A DNA stretch of 64,000 nucleotides, taken from NCBI GenBank assembly GCA_024036415.1, contig JAMWET010005007.1:1054001-1118000 (forward strand). The letters are read 5' to 3'. Below, piece after piece: positions 23,683 to 38,600 of this stretch. Origin of the DNA: Prochilodus magdalenae (lineage: Eukaryota; Chordata; Actinopteri; Characiformes; Prochilodontidae). Below the pieces are notes generated by a model. That model searched no databases. It saw nothing but the letters and a program-made list of their open reading frames with translations, and was not told the DNA's origin. Numbering within the stretch: the stretch's first letter is position 1; each line of letters begins with the position of its first letter. The position numbers were made by a program, and so were the translations under genes.

Positions 23683-26600
23683 GTTTGGGATGTGAAGAGT
23701 CAGAGCATGTGACTGGTTGGAGGATCCTGAAGAACCTGGTAGTTTGTGCTATTTGTAGTTAGCGCGCCTGATTCAGATGCATATTCTGACCAATATTAGC
23801 ATGTGTGCAGTGTGGACATTCCCCCTGTAGTTGTATAAGTTTCAACACCGCTAGTGCATCATCTAATCATCAGGATACAATTCAGTGTGGGTTGATCTGA
23901 AAAATCATCTACAATGACCAACAACCTTTGGTTATTCAATGTAATATTGGTGAGTGTAAAAAATTAAAATTAAAATTTAGGACATGCTGTTTTGAAATAT
24001 AAAGTCAGAAAACCCATATTTTAAGTCAAAGTTTGTTTTAGAACTGCTAAAACCCAGAAGGATCACTAAGAATGTTTATGCATGTTTCACCTAATGTGTT
24101 TAACTGTAAAATCAGCTGATGTCTGGTTTCTATCATCACCAGAGTGAACAAATCTGATCCTGTAAGTTTTGCTAGAATGTAGCATTTACATAAAACCACT
24201 CAGAATGGCTGTGTATATCTGAACCTTTTAATTATACAGGAAACTTGTTCAATCCAGATGCACAGACTGCATTCAGACATGCTTCCCTGACTTTTTAACT
24301 TGTGGAGATATTTACTTGCTGCTTTGCATATCATTTGGTGTTTTTTTCTCCTCTGAATTTCCATCAATTCTTCCTGGAATTCAGTAACATGATGTTGGAA
24401 CTTATTTCACATGCTTTGTAGATCTTTCTAAGGCATTAGGTAATCTGACTGACAGATTTTGGGTTCTGCTGTGCTTTTTTAGCTATGGGGAATCTCTTTT
24501 AAGATGACTGCACTGTTTATCTTTCTCTCCTAATTCATGCCGTCCAGTATGGAATCAGCTGGGAATGGTCAATGATTGCTGGTGTTAATTAGCAGTTTGC
24601 ATCTCGACGGATGAAGCACAGATACAAGTCTGCTCTCTGTAGCAGCTAAAAAAACCGCTGCTGCGGCTGCTGCTTCTAGGAGAAACCCCATTGCCATGGC
24701 TGCACTGCTTCCTCCACTCCTATTGGCTCCTGGTTGCTATAAGTTACACAGTCCACTTGCCTCTGCTCTTTCATTGAAGGACTGAGTAAGGGAGCACTTG
24801 CCTCCTGACACTAAACTACGGAGGTTCCACTAGATTATGTCTATAAATGTCTATGGCAACCTAACAAGCTTCAGTGGTGTTTCTTATGAGCTTCACTCCA
24901 CTCATCTATATTCTCAGGGAAATCTATATTTGGAGTTGCTGCACAGGTATCAAGTAGCTCGAGAGTTTTTTAAGGTGTTCAGCTCTAGGAATGGCCAAAA
25001 GAAATAATTCCCAGCCACTCGCATGGCCAGTGAAACACCAGCATCTAAGAATGTAATATTGTTTGTAATAATTGAATAATTTATTTTTTTTAAATTTATA
25101 TGAATAATGACATTTTTACATTTTACATTTACAAGTTTGAATCTACCACAGCATGAACACATACATAGAGCAAGACAGTCCACAAATTTTGGTTGCATCT
25201 GCTGTGTGTCAAATCTTCTGCCTGATCTCTATCCTGCAAACCAGACCAGCTTATCTATCACACAAAAAGCTAATCCAGTCATTACATATCACACATCTTC
25301 TATTGGCCTAAAATTATTTTTTTGAACACACGGCTGACGTTTCATTTTTTCATTCACTTTTCTTCTTCGCATTCATCACCATTATGATATCCATAATTTG
25401 ACACTAACAAACTTAAAATGTTCCCTTTTTGAATTATTATTCTAACTTTTACTTTCAAAATATTTTAATTCAGAAATATAAATAGACTCTTGAGGGATAT
25501 ACCCCACTGGCCTGAGACACCAAGCAGTTACCGTTTTTCCTTTTGGCTTACATGTGCATAAAAATGTCAGAACCAAAGAACTGTGAGGTGAGCCCACCAA
25601 TCAGGGTATAGGGTGCACTTTGTTTTGAGCTTGGTTAGGACTGTTGGACAGAGCTTGATTCTAGCTAATGGAAACTGTTCTCCTTCAGTGTTTTGTGCTT
25701 ATGATCATTTTAACAGACATCAGTGTCAGACTAATTAATGAGCTTCTATTAATAGATTGGTGGACAGAGAGTGACACTAGAGTCTTTATTCCAATAAGGA
25801 GTTGTTTATGAGTTTTGTTTCAGAAATGATAATAGGACATTAGAGCCATAATAAATCATGCTATCTAAATACATATGAAGGCCAATACTTTAGTACATTT
25901 ACTCAAGTGGAAGTCTAATAGAAGAAGAATTTCTATTTTTAATGCAGGAATATTTTACACTGGGTATCTCTACTTTACATGGTGTACATGGTTTGTGTAC
26001 TTTGTCCATAACTGCTTCTTACTTTTATACTGCCAAACACTAGTATAGCTATTAGCTATTTTAATAAAGGTACAAAAGCTAATTAGCTCTGTAAGTTGTT
26101 ATAATTTAGCCTAGCTATTAGCTTCACTTAAAACTCTTCTTTTAACACACTGGTTATGCTACATTTTTAGAAAAATAGTAAAACTAAGAGCGGTTTTATT
26201 AGTGTTACATGTCTCGGCATGTAAGACAACAGAAAATACATATAGTAGAAAATAGATATAGAGAACTCTGCACAACCGCGTGATGTATATTAAAAAAATG
26301 TAACATTTCATGCATTTACCTTTCTCTACTTAGAGCAATCAGTTATTGTTGAATTTATAGACTACATATGCAACATGTTTTGCTGTCTCAGTCTGGTTGA
26401 GTGTACCACTTACTGAAATTTATTCACAGGCATTATCATTTAATTTGTGTAAATTGTCTGGGTTTCTATGTTAATTCACGACTATTCGTGCAGTCTACTG
26501 GAAAGTTAAGATTTGGGACAGCACTGGTGTAAGATCAGATATTACCATCCACATGTCCCGCCTTGTGCTCTAGAGAATTCAGGGGGCAGTAGTGCAGAAT

Positions 26601-29600
26601 GTAGTGAGGTGTGAAATACTCCAAGCTCAGGCAACAGAGGAGCTCTAGGAGTCGTGCAGAGTATTTAGGAAAAAAATCCCTCACCAGGTAAGCCCAGCAT
26701 GGGACACCGAGGCCTGGGGTGAGCTGCTCTCCCTCCACCTCCCCTCAAACCTGGCTCCAGGGGCTCTCACGCCTGGTCTCCCAGCATGATCAGCAGCTCT
26801 GTCCTGGCAGATGGGGCCTTCTATGAAAAATGTATGGGGCTGAGTGGCAGGGCAGAAGCTGGCTCAGCTGGGCTTCCCGCTCCTTTTCCATTAATCCCCT
26901 GAGCCTCGGCTAGTTTATTAGAGAGACACTCAGGACCACGGGGTCATGGCCCACTACATGCGCTTATCAGGCATGCACATGCTCAGCCTGCTTTGGTCCA
27001 GTGACTTCCATAGACTCCCCAGTGACTGTACATTGAAGCACCAGGAAAGGCTTGCTTGATGCATTAAACGTGCAAACGCCTCTTGCTGTAGTCCTTTAGT
27101 TCTGCCATCTTTCACCCATTTCACTAGATGCATAGAATTCATTTGTTGCTAAAACAGGATTGCTGATTTGAGTGACTGGAGTGAGGTTTTAGAGCACATG
27201 CTCAAATTACCGTCTAAAAGACACGGCTCATAAGACAAAGGCTAGCATTTGACAAAGTACACAACCATGTACTTGAGTTAAAGGACAAATACCCAAGGGA
27301 CAATATTACTCCAGTAAAAGTAGAAGTCCTTTTTTTAAACCTCCTTATTTGCCTTTAAATGAGAAAAAAGTGGCATGATTTATTATGGCTCTAATGTCCT
27401 ATTAACATTTTTGGAACAAGGCAGTTGCTTAATCAGCTCATTCTAGGTGCAGAGGATCTAGTTTCAATCTTTTAGCAAAATGTCATTAATTAGTCTGACA
27501 CTGATGTCTATTCAAATAATCAAAGCACAAAACACTGAAGTCAAACAATTTCTGTTAGGTAGATCTATAAAGTAACTTTAAGCAAAAAAGCAAAGTTTCG
27601 GTTTAAATTGTATTTACAACATATTTAACGACTTTAAACACAGGTGCACAAAAGACTTTTCCTTTGCTTTATTGCATTCAATTTTACATGCACATAAGCC
27701 GAAAGGAACTCCGAAGTTCACAGAAGGTAGTGGTAAAAAATTTGAGTTCGAAATGTAGTGGAGTTAAATTCGTCCGAAATGGACTTCACACTGGTGACAG
27801 TCTGGAGGGTCTTCTTTGGCCGGAGCACACAGTGTCCATTTATTTTCATTTGAAAAGTTGACTTGTCAGACTACGACACACATCTCCACTGTCCACCACT
27901 TCATTTCAGATGGTGGCAGTATTTCTGGACACTGTTTATATAAGACTGCCAGTGTGCGCAGTACAGTCTTAATCCCATGCCTGTTTTAATGCAGTGCTAA
28001 GTTAACAGGCATTCAGTTATGGTTTTTAGCTTTGTTTTTTGTGCATGGGGGTTGTGTGGATCCCAAAATCTTGATGATAGTCTGCACAGTTGAACCTAAA
28101 ATAGAAAAAAAAACATAGAATTTGTTATTTTTAAACTGTTGAATTATTTTGCTAATGCGTTTTTTGACAGCGTGGTGATGTGGAGTGATCAATACGGCAG
28201 GTGCTGCTGTGTAAACCTTTGTTTTGCATCGTGACAAAAGTGCTAAAGGAATGTGCATTATTTTAATAAACATAACGGGAAAAAATCAGGGCTGGCAGCT
28301 GATAAGAGTCAAACCAATATGACTATCTCCTAACATCACTCTGCTATTGAAGCTGAAAAGGTTATTGCATGCTGTGTATTGTATATGGCCAGTGCTTTTT
28401 ATCTAAAATAATAAGCAGGTCATAAAGTTTGCACAATTAAGATGTTCCTGACTCATTTGTAGGACACATATAGTACACATACATGACAAAACAACCTAAA
28501 AGCATGCTGCGAATGGTCCTTTCCATCTCATCTCAAATATGCTTGAGGGTGTTCAAATCCAGAGAATGTGCAGACTGCAGAAGCAATGCAAGCCTCTGCC
28601 TTGTTCCTGTAATCATTCAGTCAGTATGTGTGTTAGTGTCACGGTGCATTATCTTGCTGGAAGTGTCCATCCAAGTGTGCATAAACTGTACTATGGAAAG
28701 ATGAACTTGATCAGAAATAATGTTTAGACATGCCAAGACTTTCAGACATCCTTTAGTGGGTGCATCAGCACCTGACCAGGTCTTTGGTTACATATGAGGC
28801 ATCTAAGGCTCCATTCTAAACACCAGTGTTGAGTTCAGATATGATTGTGGCCTATCTGTTTATGGTCCATCTGTTTGCTTACACAATTCTTGTCATTCTT
28901 CTTTAACCCCTCTGATCCACAAGCAGATCACCGATTACTTGTGATTCTGGTTTCTGTAGTATTCTTGTAAACATTTGAAGCATTTGACAGTATATGCATA
29001 CACAGTGTGCTGTGAATCGAATATAGCTGGATTGTATGCTCTAAACAAGATTTTAAAAACCAGACTGACATAAATTAAAATGCTTACCATTGTGTGATGA
29101 AAACCACATTGTATAATTTTCCCAAAAAGGAATGAAAAATCAAAAATGAATGTTTGCATTTAAATCACATGAACATTTATCTGCAGTAATATTGGGGACA
29201 GGAAAAGACCCGAGTAGTACTTAGTAGTAAAACAGCAGTAATCAGAATTAGCACAAAACCAAATGGAACAGTTTGGCCCAACTGACAGATCACGACTGAC
29301 TATTCCGAGGCTGTCGTTTTGGTTTTAAGTGTTGGTATGTTTTATTATAATTTAGGAAATTTCTTCACAGACTTCAGGAGGCATACATTCAAAAAAAAAA
29401 TTCTGAGATCATGATTCTAACTAAGAAAAACTGCCCCAGTTTCCACCTCTGTGCTTTGCAGTAGCCTGTAATAATAGTGCAATCTAGTTGGAATTTTTCT
29501 CCAGGCTTTCTCCACACAGAGGCCCCAATGTGCTAAGCCTTTTGCACCAGTTCACTCACACAAGCTTAAATGTGTAGTTTCTAGGCTATGTGCATTGTAA

Positions 29601-32600
29601 AACACAAAATGCAAAACATACTTCTCCTTACGCATATGCCTTTGGTACAGGATGATGCAAAACATGGGAGGCTTGCATGAAAAAGAAGGTTGAGATATTG
29701 ATGTGGATCCAAATATATATTGTGCTCAATTCAGTAAAGTTTAAGAAATCTGCAGCAGCCAGTTTTGCTTCAGTTTCCCTCTACTTTTGAAAAGTGGGTG
29801 CATCAAGGCCTCAAAAGACGTATTGTTGAAAGGTTTCCTTCAACAATGGAAGCAGAGAGAGCAGTTAGACAGGGTGACAAGCCTCAAACATGCAATAAAG
29901 GAATGTTTACCATCAGAATATCAGACTTTAATCTCTGGACCAGAAGACGCTGCACAAAACATACAATCAAAATATGCACACTCGGTTTATGTTATAGTTT
30001 GCTTTCCTAGCAGGATAAAGTTTCACCTAGAGAATGTTTTGGTGGGAAAGAACCTTTATTATCAGTTTGAATTTAATACTGCTCATCTTCATCCTTGAAC
30101 TTGTGTACATCTGACAAAGAGTGCCTTTATTTATTGTGCACTTTCTACCAAAAGCTACTAGCATTCATTTGGAATGTTCCGATTGACTTGCGGAGCCCCT
30201 GTTCCTTCTGCTTTCTGCTTTGGCCAGGGTCAGACGTCTAGCACATGAGACAGAATCAATATCTCTAACCTCGAAATAAAACAGAGAGAGATACACTTGC
30301 CAAAATACAGTGTACAGGGGGTTTCAGCGAAGAGGTGATTGAGACAGTGCCATGGAAACTGAGCGAGTGCTATCTCTCCGTAGCTTCCTGGAACTAAAAA
30401 TATCTGTTTTGTGTACTAATGAAAATGCCCTGGGATAAAGATAGCACTGACCTGTTGCATTTCTCTAATTAGTATTCACAAACTAAGTCTTCTGTTAAGC
30501 TACAGCAACTGTAGGCCTCTTAACCTACACTCTGTAAGTTTTGGGGACTTTGTGATGTATCAAGAAGGATTCATGAGGCATACTAGGAAACACACCGCCT
30601 TTTGGGGCCTTCTGTTATCAGTTTTTCAGTCCCTTTCCCAACACAAGCTTTACATCTGTACATCGGTTTGTCTCTCCTCTTCTTTTTTACTCCTGTGTTC
30701 CCCCTAAGGTGCCCATGCTGCTGATGCTGGCCTGTTTCATTGTCGCCACCTCCTCGTCACCAGTGTGACAGGAATAACTCTGTGGCCCTGCTTCTGCAGC
30801 CTCTTGTGGCTATGGTTGGGGCTTGTAGCCTGAGTGCCATCCCTACAGCACCCAGTGTGATTCTTGTGATTTGAGTGTCATGCTCAAGCAACCTCTCACA
30901 GCTTCGCTGGTACACCTCCCATGACTCCTGTCAGTTGGGTCTTACCCCACTGGCCTCACACTGTCTCATTAGTAGATCTCATCAGTGCTTGTGGCTTGGC
31001 CACCAGCCTTCCTTTACTTCCTGCATTACTCCATGGTGCTTACATTTTGGGCACTGACTTTGTGTCTACTTTCTCAGCTGTGTCAGTGCTTGTAGTTTGA
31101 GTACTGTGAGTGAGTGTGTGGAGTGTAGTATTGCAAGTAACTCAGTCAAAACTTGATGAAGGATATGTCTTTTGCGGACATAGGTGTCATCTACTATTGT
31201 CATATCTTCATCATTGTAATGTTGATTCTGCATTTGAATTCTAAACATTGAGCCTGGCCTGCTTTTAGGACCTGTGTCCTGATGTCCGAAATACTTCAAT
31301 GAAATCTGAATCTGAAAAAAGCTAAAGCCCTAAAAACATTGATATGGTTTGACAAATATGCAAAAAGTGATATTACACCCATATCTATCCCTTTAAATTA
31401 CACTCATCATCACAAATATAGTTGCACCCAGTGTCTGATTGCAGTGCTATTCAGATAAAGGTTACCAGGAACAATACATGATGATAAATTTAGACTTATA
31501 TTGGCAATATTTATTGAGCTAACCAAACAGAAGTAAAGTCCATCAGTATTGCATCCGGCTGCCATGTTTGCTGTTGCAACATGCCAAACGTCACAGCATG
31601 TGAACAGAGTTGTAGAGGTTACTAATGGCGTCCTGCAGTAATCCATCCCATTCAGCTGGAATATTCTCTCACAGTTCCTGCAGATTTTGCGGTAGGGGTG
31701 GAAATTGAGACTAACTAGACCTTCCGGACATGATGCGTGACAACAAACCGCTCATCTTGGCGCTGATTACAGTGCGTCCACACATGGATTCGTTGGTCAT
31801 CATCACTGAAGATGACCCGCTGGCATTCTGAGTCACTGCATGACAGTCTGGAATGACACCATTGCAGTCTTTTGCAATGGTCTGTGTGCATGTAGTCCTG
31901 CAGTGTGCAGCCATGTAGTCCCTGCTAACAACTTCAAACTTCAATCATTCACATGTCTCACAATGTCAGACGCACCAAGTTTCATTCCTGTTTTTCATCC
32001 TGGTTTGTTGCAGTGTTTTATGTTCTGTCTCCACAGAAACAGCATCAAAACAGGAGTGGGAACTGCCTTTCACTGCAGGCAAATGATAAAAAAAAACATA
32101 AAAACTCCACTAGGAAAAATAAGGAAGAGCTACAGGACATGGCAAATTTGATTAAAGGCTTTAGTTCAAAAGCTGAAATTTGGGATTCAGCTAGGAAGCA
32201 CAAAGTACATCACTAATTTTCCCTTTCTCAAGCACACCATCACAATGCACGCAATTGCACCCACACTAGCACTCTCGAACACAATCCCAAACGGAGTGAG
32301 CTGTTGCTGTCACAAGTGGAGCTGAGTGCGAGGAGAGAGGGAGTGTGACAAGCGTTGCATGTGTCTGCCAGAGTGCATCCATCAATTTATCTTTCATCCC
32401 TAATATAATGAGATGGTTGACCCTCGTTAGAGCAGCTCTGTTTATGTCATTATCTACTAGTTTAATGGAAAGCAACACCCCTGCCTGTTTACTCTGCTGA
32501 CTCTGGTATTCGTGCATGTTTGTATGTGTGTGTGCGTGTGCAAGCATGATATAGAAGAGTGTCAGTGTCGCTTGTCCAAAGTGAAGTGAGATGGCTCTGC

Positions 32601-35600
32601 TTTAATTAGGAGAGAAGATAAGTTGAGCACAGTGCAGATGGGACCATGAACATCTCTATGACAAGTAAGACAGTAGAGTAAAGAGGGAGGGTGGGAGAGA
32701 GATAGACCTCAAAGCCACTGCAGTGTTTTATAAGAGAGGGGCACACCCTGATTTCCAGTTCTACAAGCAATACAAAAAACACAAAAAATCATTTTTAAAC
32801 CGTTTATATATACTGTTCGTATATAATATATAAATTGAGTTATAAAAGACCTAAACTTGGTTTTTTAAAGTATAGGTTTTGGTTTTTAATGCATTTCTTA
32901 TATTTTTCTAAAAAACCCGCGGGCGCCCCCTGGGTGGGGGACCACCCCCCCTGTATTCCTACATTCCTTAACATTGCAATTTTATTACAATGGACTAAAT
33001 CATTTCCCTCACCAAGTGTTGGCCTCGCTGGGAGTGTGTCACTACAACACTAGCAGATTGTTATGTTTTTTAATGTTTCATATATTGATTTTTTTTATAT
33101 ATTGTTTTCTGTCATATAATTTCTATCAGTATCCTCCTGCATTTGCGTTTTGGGTAATACTTCACAGTAATAGTACATCTATTAAAATTACTTAAGAGTT
33201 AGAAGCAGTAATGAATAGTTATGTAATAAAGCAATTAACCATTACCTAGGTAAAAATAGTACTATACGTTAACATTATTTTTCTAGTTTTATTTTAAGCA
33301 GTGATGTTAAACCTGTAATTTAATGCTGTAGGTATAATGTTCTCATGATTTTCAATTAGAATCATGTTATGTATAATTTATGTTGCTCTAATATGAGTAT
33401 TCGTAACTTGCATGTTTGTGTTGCACTATTCCAGCTGTTCATGGCCCAGTTTCCTGTTTCCCAGTCATACTGTAGATATAAATGTGATGCACATGACAAT
33501 TTCTCTGCTCTGTGATCTTTGAAATGATCATAGACTTCAGTTAAGTGTTTATTAGTGTTACATCTTACTCTCCTAAATATTGAGTCAAATGTTATCATCA
33601 CTGTTATTATTTAATAATTACCTGCAGCCTTATGTAAGCATTTAGAAAGGATTATAAGATAATTGATAATATCTAAAATAATGTCAGTCATTATTAATGT
33701 GAGTCATTAATGTACGATTAATTGTTATGTTATTTAACTATTTATTATGCTTATTAATGTCTAAAGTACGATTAAAAGATGTACCTATATCTTAAATTGT
33801 TACTAAGTATTGTGGTACCATGACAGTCTTTAGAGCAAGATTTTTCCATTTAAACTCCACGAAAACTTCCCTCAAATAATGCATTTAGAAGGTAGGAGGA
33901 ATGTTGGACATTTGTGGTGGACAAATCCTAACATTTTTACTAGGAAGCCGAATATCAGGTCTGTACTTCTTAGCCTACACGTGGTGGTTTCTTTTTCGCA
34001 GTGGGATTCTTAATAGCTTTGTGATGGGTTTGCATAATGCATACTGGTTAATGTAGTGAGCGAACACTGTTGAATGAAGACACGAAAAGATACACAAAAA
34101 GATGAATTCCGTCAAACCGATGAGCTGGAGGGATGTATTGCTGCACTACAGAATATTACATAACATGACATAACATTCTAAACTAATTTTAGGCCAAATG
34201 CCCTTTTGAGAGCTGCAGCCCAGGAGCCAAACAAGCAAGAGACCTCAAGAATAAATGGAGTCATTGTAAAAGCAAGATCATATGCTTCAGCTGATGGATA
34301 TTTGTCCTTTTACATCAGAGGGGTCAAACTTACACACTGAATTACCTGATTTAACTCAAACAGGTAATTAGGAACTCTGTCATAAGTTTGCACTCAGCAT
34401 GTTGGGAGACAGACGAATTTAACATCTGCAGAACTATGGCCCTGTTTAAGATTAACCCTATTATTACAATAATGCTGTATGTACATTATGGTGGTACATG
34501 TTGGGTGGCAGACTGGATATTCAGTTTAAGAAAATTCTACAGCAGTAAAATCAACCTGATGCTATTTTTCTGGCTATTTACACCAGACATCTCATTGTTA
34601 GAGTCAAGGCCAAATATTATACACACAAATGAATAGAAAACATTTTTTCTGTCTTCTGCTAAAACTGTCATTTGACATTCCATTTTTACTTATTGCAATG
34701 TTTTTTCGATGGCTTTTTTTTTTTTTTTTTTACAAAGAGCATTTCATTTGGACCAATTAGCTTTACTTATGAACAGCTATTTCGAAGCCAAACTCAAACT
34801 CCTGACAATCAATTGGTCTTTACGCAAGTGACCTTGACTGTAGCTGGTCTGGTGTAGCTCCATCCAGCCCAGATAGCTGTCTCCTGCACAGTTCACCAAG
34901 TCCACAGAGATCCTGGAAGAACTTCTCCGTCCGAGAGATGGCCTCTCCTTCTCCATATACAGAAACTTTAGGGTCTCCTTAAACTTAATTACCGATTTAG
35001 AAAATCTTAGTATTTTGTTTCCTTCCTTCTGAATCGGAAGCTGTGTACTGCTCTAAAGCAAAGTACATAGTTTTATTCAATGGCTTGTAAACAGACCGTA
35101 ATAGAAATAGCTAACATTCAGGAATAGCAATAGCATCCTACTCAGTAAGCCCTCTCTCATAATACCACTTTATAACAGTAGTGACTCACTGTAGCATTGA
35201 AGTTCAACATGAAAGGATGAAAAAGACCATTTACAGATAGCTCGTGTCATGCACAGGTTTGAATGAGACCTCCAACACGTTCATATAGCTGTGATGGTCA
35301 GATCTACTCATACTTTTGGATATATGGAGTACTTTAATACAACCTGACTTACCAAACCCACACACCTACTCACAACACCATTTTGGCTTCTTTCTTGCCT
35401 TCACCCCCTCTTACGATTCATCACATTCATAAAAGCCAGAAGCCCAGACTTTTTAATTAGGAGTTTTCCTGCTTCTACATCTTTATATAGAAACAGGTCG
35501 AGTGTGGGTATGCAGTGACTGAGTGTGTCATCGCTGATTGAAAGAAGCAAAAGGGGGAGCAGCTATGGCTTAAAGGCCTCGCAAAGGTCATCAGCTCTCA

Positions 35601-38600
35601 CAGGACCTGAAAGAGAACATGCAGTGGCTCAATGACTCACATCATTAACACAGCAGCACCTCCTCTCCATCTCCATAGCTGCTGCTTCCATCCCTCTTTT
35701 AAGACTTTGATATTTATTCAAGGTACATTGTTTAGTGCTCTGTGCCCAGTGTGCTTTGAGTGAATGAAAGAGTGACGGAGGCCCTTCAGAAGGATTTACA
35801 TGCTAATGTTAGAGCTGCTATGTTCACGGCGGAATTATGTAACAGGACGTTGCTTTGTATGTTTGTAGTTCACATAAATGACCCTGCTGTATTACTGAGG
35901 GGGGTATAGAAGCTTTTCATCCTTTCTTATTAATTCTTTGCTGTATACTTTACCTTTTGATTTTGCATATTAATTTACATATGCATATAAGGGTATTAAA
36001 TCAAGGACTTGCCAAGAGTATTTGCTCGTCTGCCTATACACGCATATGAACTTGAGTGACATCCCATAATGATGTCAGCTCACCCTTAGCTGCAACGCTT
36101 CCAGGAAGGCTTTCCACGGGTTTTAGGAATGTGTTTATTGGACTTGTTTTTGAGCATTCTTCCAGAAGCACATTTGTAAAGTCAGACGCTAATGTTGGAC
36201 GAGAAGGTCTGGCTCGCAGTCTCCACTCTAATTCATCCCAAAGGTGTTCTGTCAGGTTGAGGCAGGCCTGTTCTTCCACACCAAACTCACTCATTCATGT
36301 CTGTATGTCTGTATGTGCACTGGTGAGCAGTCATATTGGAACAGGAAGAGGCCATCCCCAAATTGTTACCACAAAGTTGGGAGCATGAAATTCTCCAAAG
36401 TTTGGTATGCTGAAGCATTCAGAGTTCCTATCGCTGGAACTAAGGGGCCAAGCCCGACTCCTGAAAAACAACTCCACACCATAATCCCTCCTTCCCCCAA
36501 CATTTACAGTTGTTACAAACCCAGACTCGTCCATCGAATTGCCATTTTACGTGGAGTTGCTGTCATTACAAATGTTTGTAGAAGCAGCCGGCATGCCTAG
36601 CTGCTTGGTTTTATACACCTGTGGCCATGGAAGTAATTGGAACACCTGTATTTAATAATTTGCATAGTCAGTGAATATTTTTGTCAATATAGTCTATATA
36701 CTGTTTATACACCTAGTTCATTTGCTGAAGTCTGCTCACAACAGCAGGCTGTTGTCATTGCACCACTGTATTTGAGGTTTTTGTGAAAAATCTTTTTTAT
36801 ATATATATATATATACATATACATATAGGTTGTACATATAGGTGTTCTTTGGTAGGACAAAAATTTAACAGAAATACAAAAGCTCTGTGAATTTCACATT
36901 TTCTTCCATTAAAAAGGATTTGTATGTTTTAAATTTTGCTAGCCTATCAAAGTATAAAATTCAGATTTATACCTCAGTTACATACATATTACATTGCTTA
37001 AAAAAATAAAGATGCTTAATGTTTTTTGCAATAAGAGTAGGAAAAGTAAACCTGTGTTTGGTCTGTTCTTATACTTGAATTCAGCCAATAAGACCGGCAA
37101 TGTCTGGCTCAGCCTATCAGAAATACGATCTGCAGTCTATGGGACAAAATCACAAGCTTTGCTGTTGCTCATCTGCCGTTATTAGCAGGAGCTTGTGCTG
37201 CAAGAATGTTACAGCAGTGTGTTGAGTCACATTCGAAAACAGGCAGATTATACAGATAATACAGTGCTGACAAGCACTGAGAAAAGCCTGCGCAAGTGTT
37301 AAATTCTCTTGTTGATGTTCCCACTAACAGCAAACAGTGCAGGTGAAGTGTTCACACCAATCAAAACAGACTGAGCTCCAGAAAGTCTGATTGGTCCATA
37401 CAGCGGCGCAAAATAGCCAGAGCTGGATATTGGTAGCACCTTTATAAAACACCACATGCACATTCAATCCAGAAACACTGTGCACTGATGTTTTACTGAT
37501 TCTGATTCTTATTTGATGGTTGTGTCAGAGGTGTTACCCTATCAGCAGCTGTTCTGTTGAAATAAAGATTTTGCTACGTTTTGGCCTGGCTAATGAATAT
37601 GAATATAATGAAACAATGTTTCAAATGATTAAAGGTGTGGTTCATTCTGGGACGCTGTAACACAGGGGTGAGGCAGAGAAGTGAAATTCCTTCATTTGTA
37701 GATATATATAATTAGAAATGGAGCACATGCTGCAATCATTGTAAGGACACATAGTCTATTATACAATTAAGAACAGGCCACTTCAAGAATTAATGGAGGG
37801 CACTCATTTCATTAAATAACTAATTACATTCATGCTGTACAGTTTCTACAGGTTTGCCACTCACAGGATGTTATTCTGTACTATACAAAGGTTCTCACTT
37901 TAAAAACAAGGAGAACGTTAAAACCTAATTTACTATTAATGTAATTCAGTGTAATCAGACTCCTTTCCAAGCAAGTTTAGGCCCCATTTATGACAACAGT
38001 GAGGATTGCAAAAATATTATTTTTTTCTTCAAGAAAGTTACTATTACGTTCAGTAGAGTTGTTTGAAATCATTTAGAATTATTATGAGTTTGGCAGTGCC
38101 TCATTAGCTAGTTCAGAAGATATATTGCTAGCAATATTAGCATGTATTCCAGCAGCTATGTGCTTTGCTACTATTTTAAAATGTAATAAAATGTAGTTTT
38201 TCTGACTTTTTTTTTTTATTTCAAAATTTTGGAGAGTAAATCTTATTAGTTTAACAACAATTACAAGTAGTTTGATAACTTATACCTAGCTAAAGAGCTG
38301 GCTAAATCTGTCAGGCATGCATTAATAATATGGTATTACATACAGAAACGGTACATACAACTTTTTAATGAATCAATTTATGACACAATCCATCATGGAG
38401 GCAGATTCATCAGCTTTCCTTTACCAACATGGAGTGCAGCTTGCATAGCATAGTGAAAAACCTCAACTCATATGCGCAAATGTGACTGCTGGAACGCATT
38501 ACATGCTTGGACATCAGCTTTCTTGTGAATCTCTTATATTTCAATGCCTGTTGCAGTAGCCCCATCACTCCTTCAAGGCAAAGTGAAGTGTTACTTTCAC

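Noticed and set aside
29765..30098. Two overlapping + frames of 81 and 103 codons in intron 1
   Set aside because: No recognised family, no splice sites in a sensible phase, and the two overlapping frames cannot both be coding.
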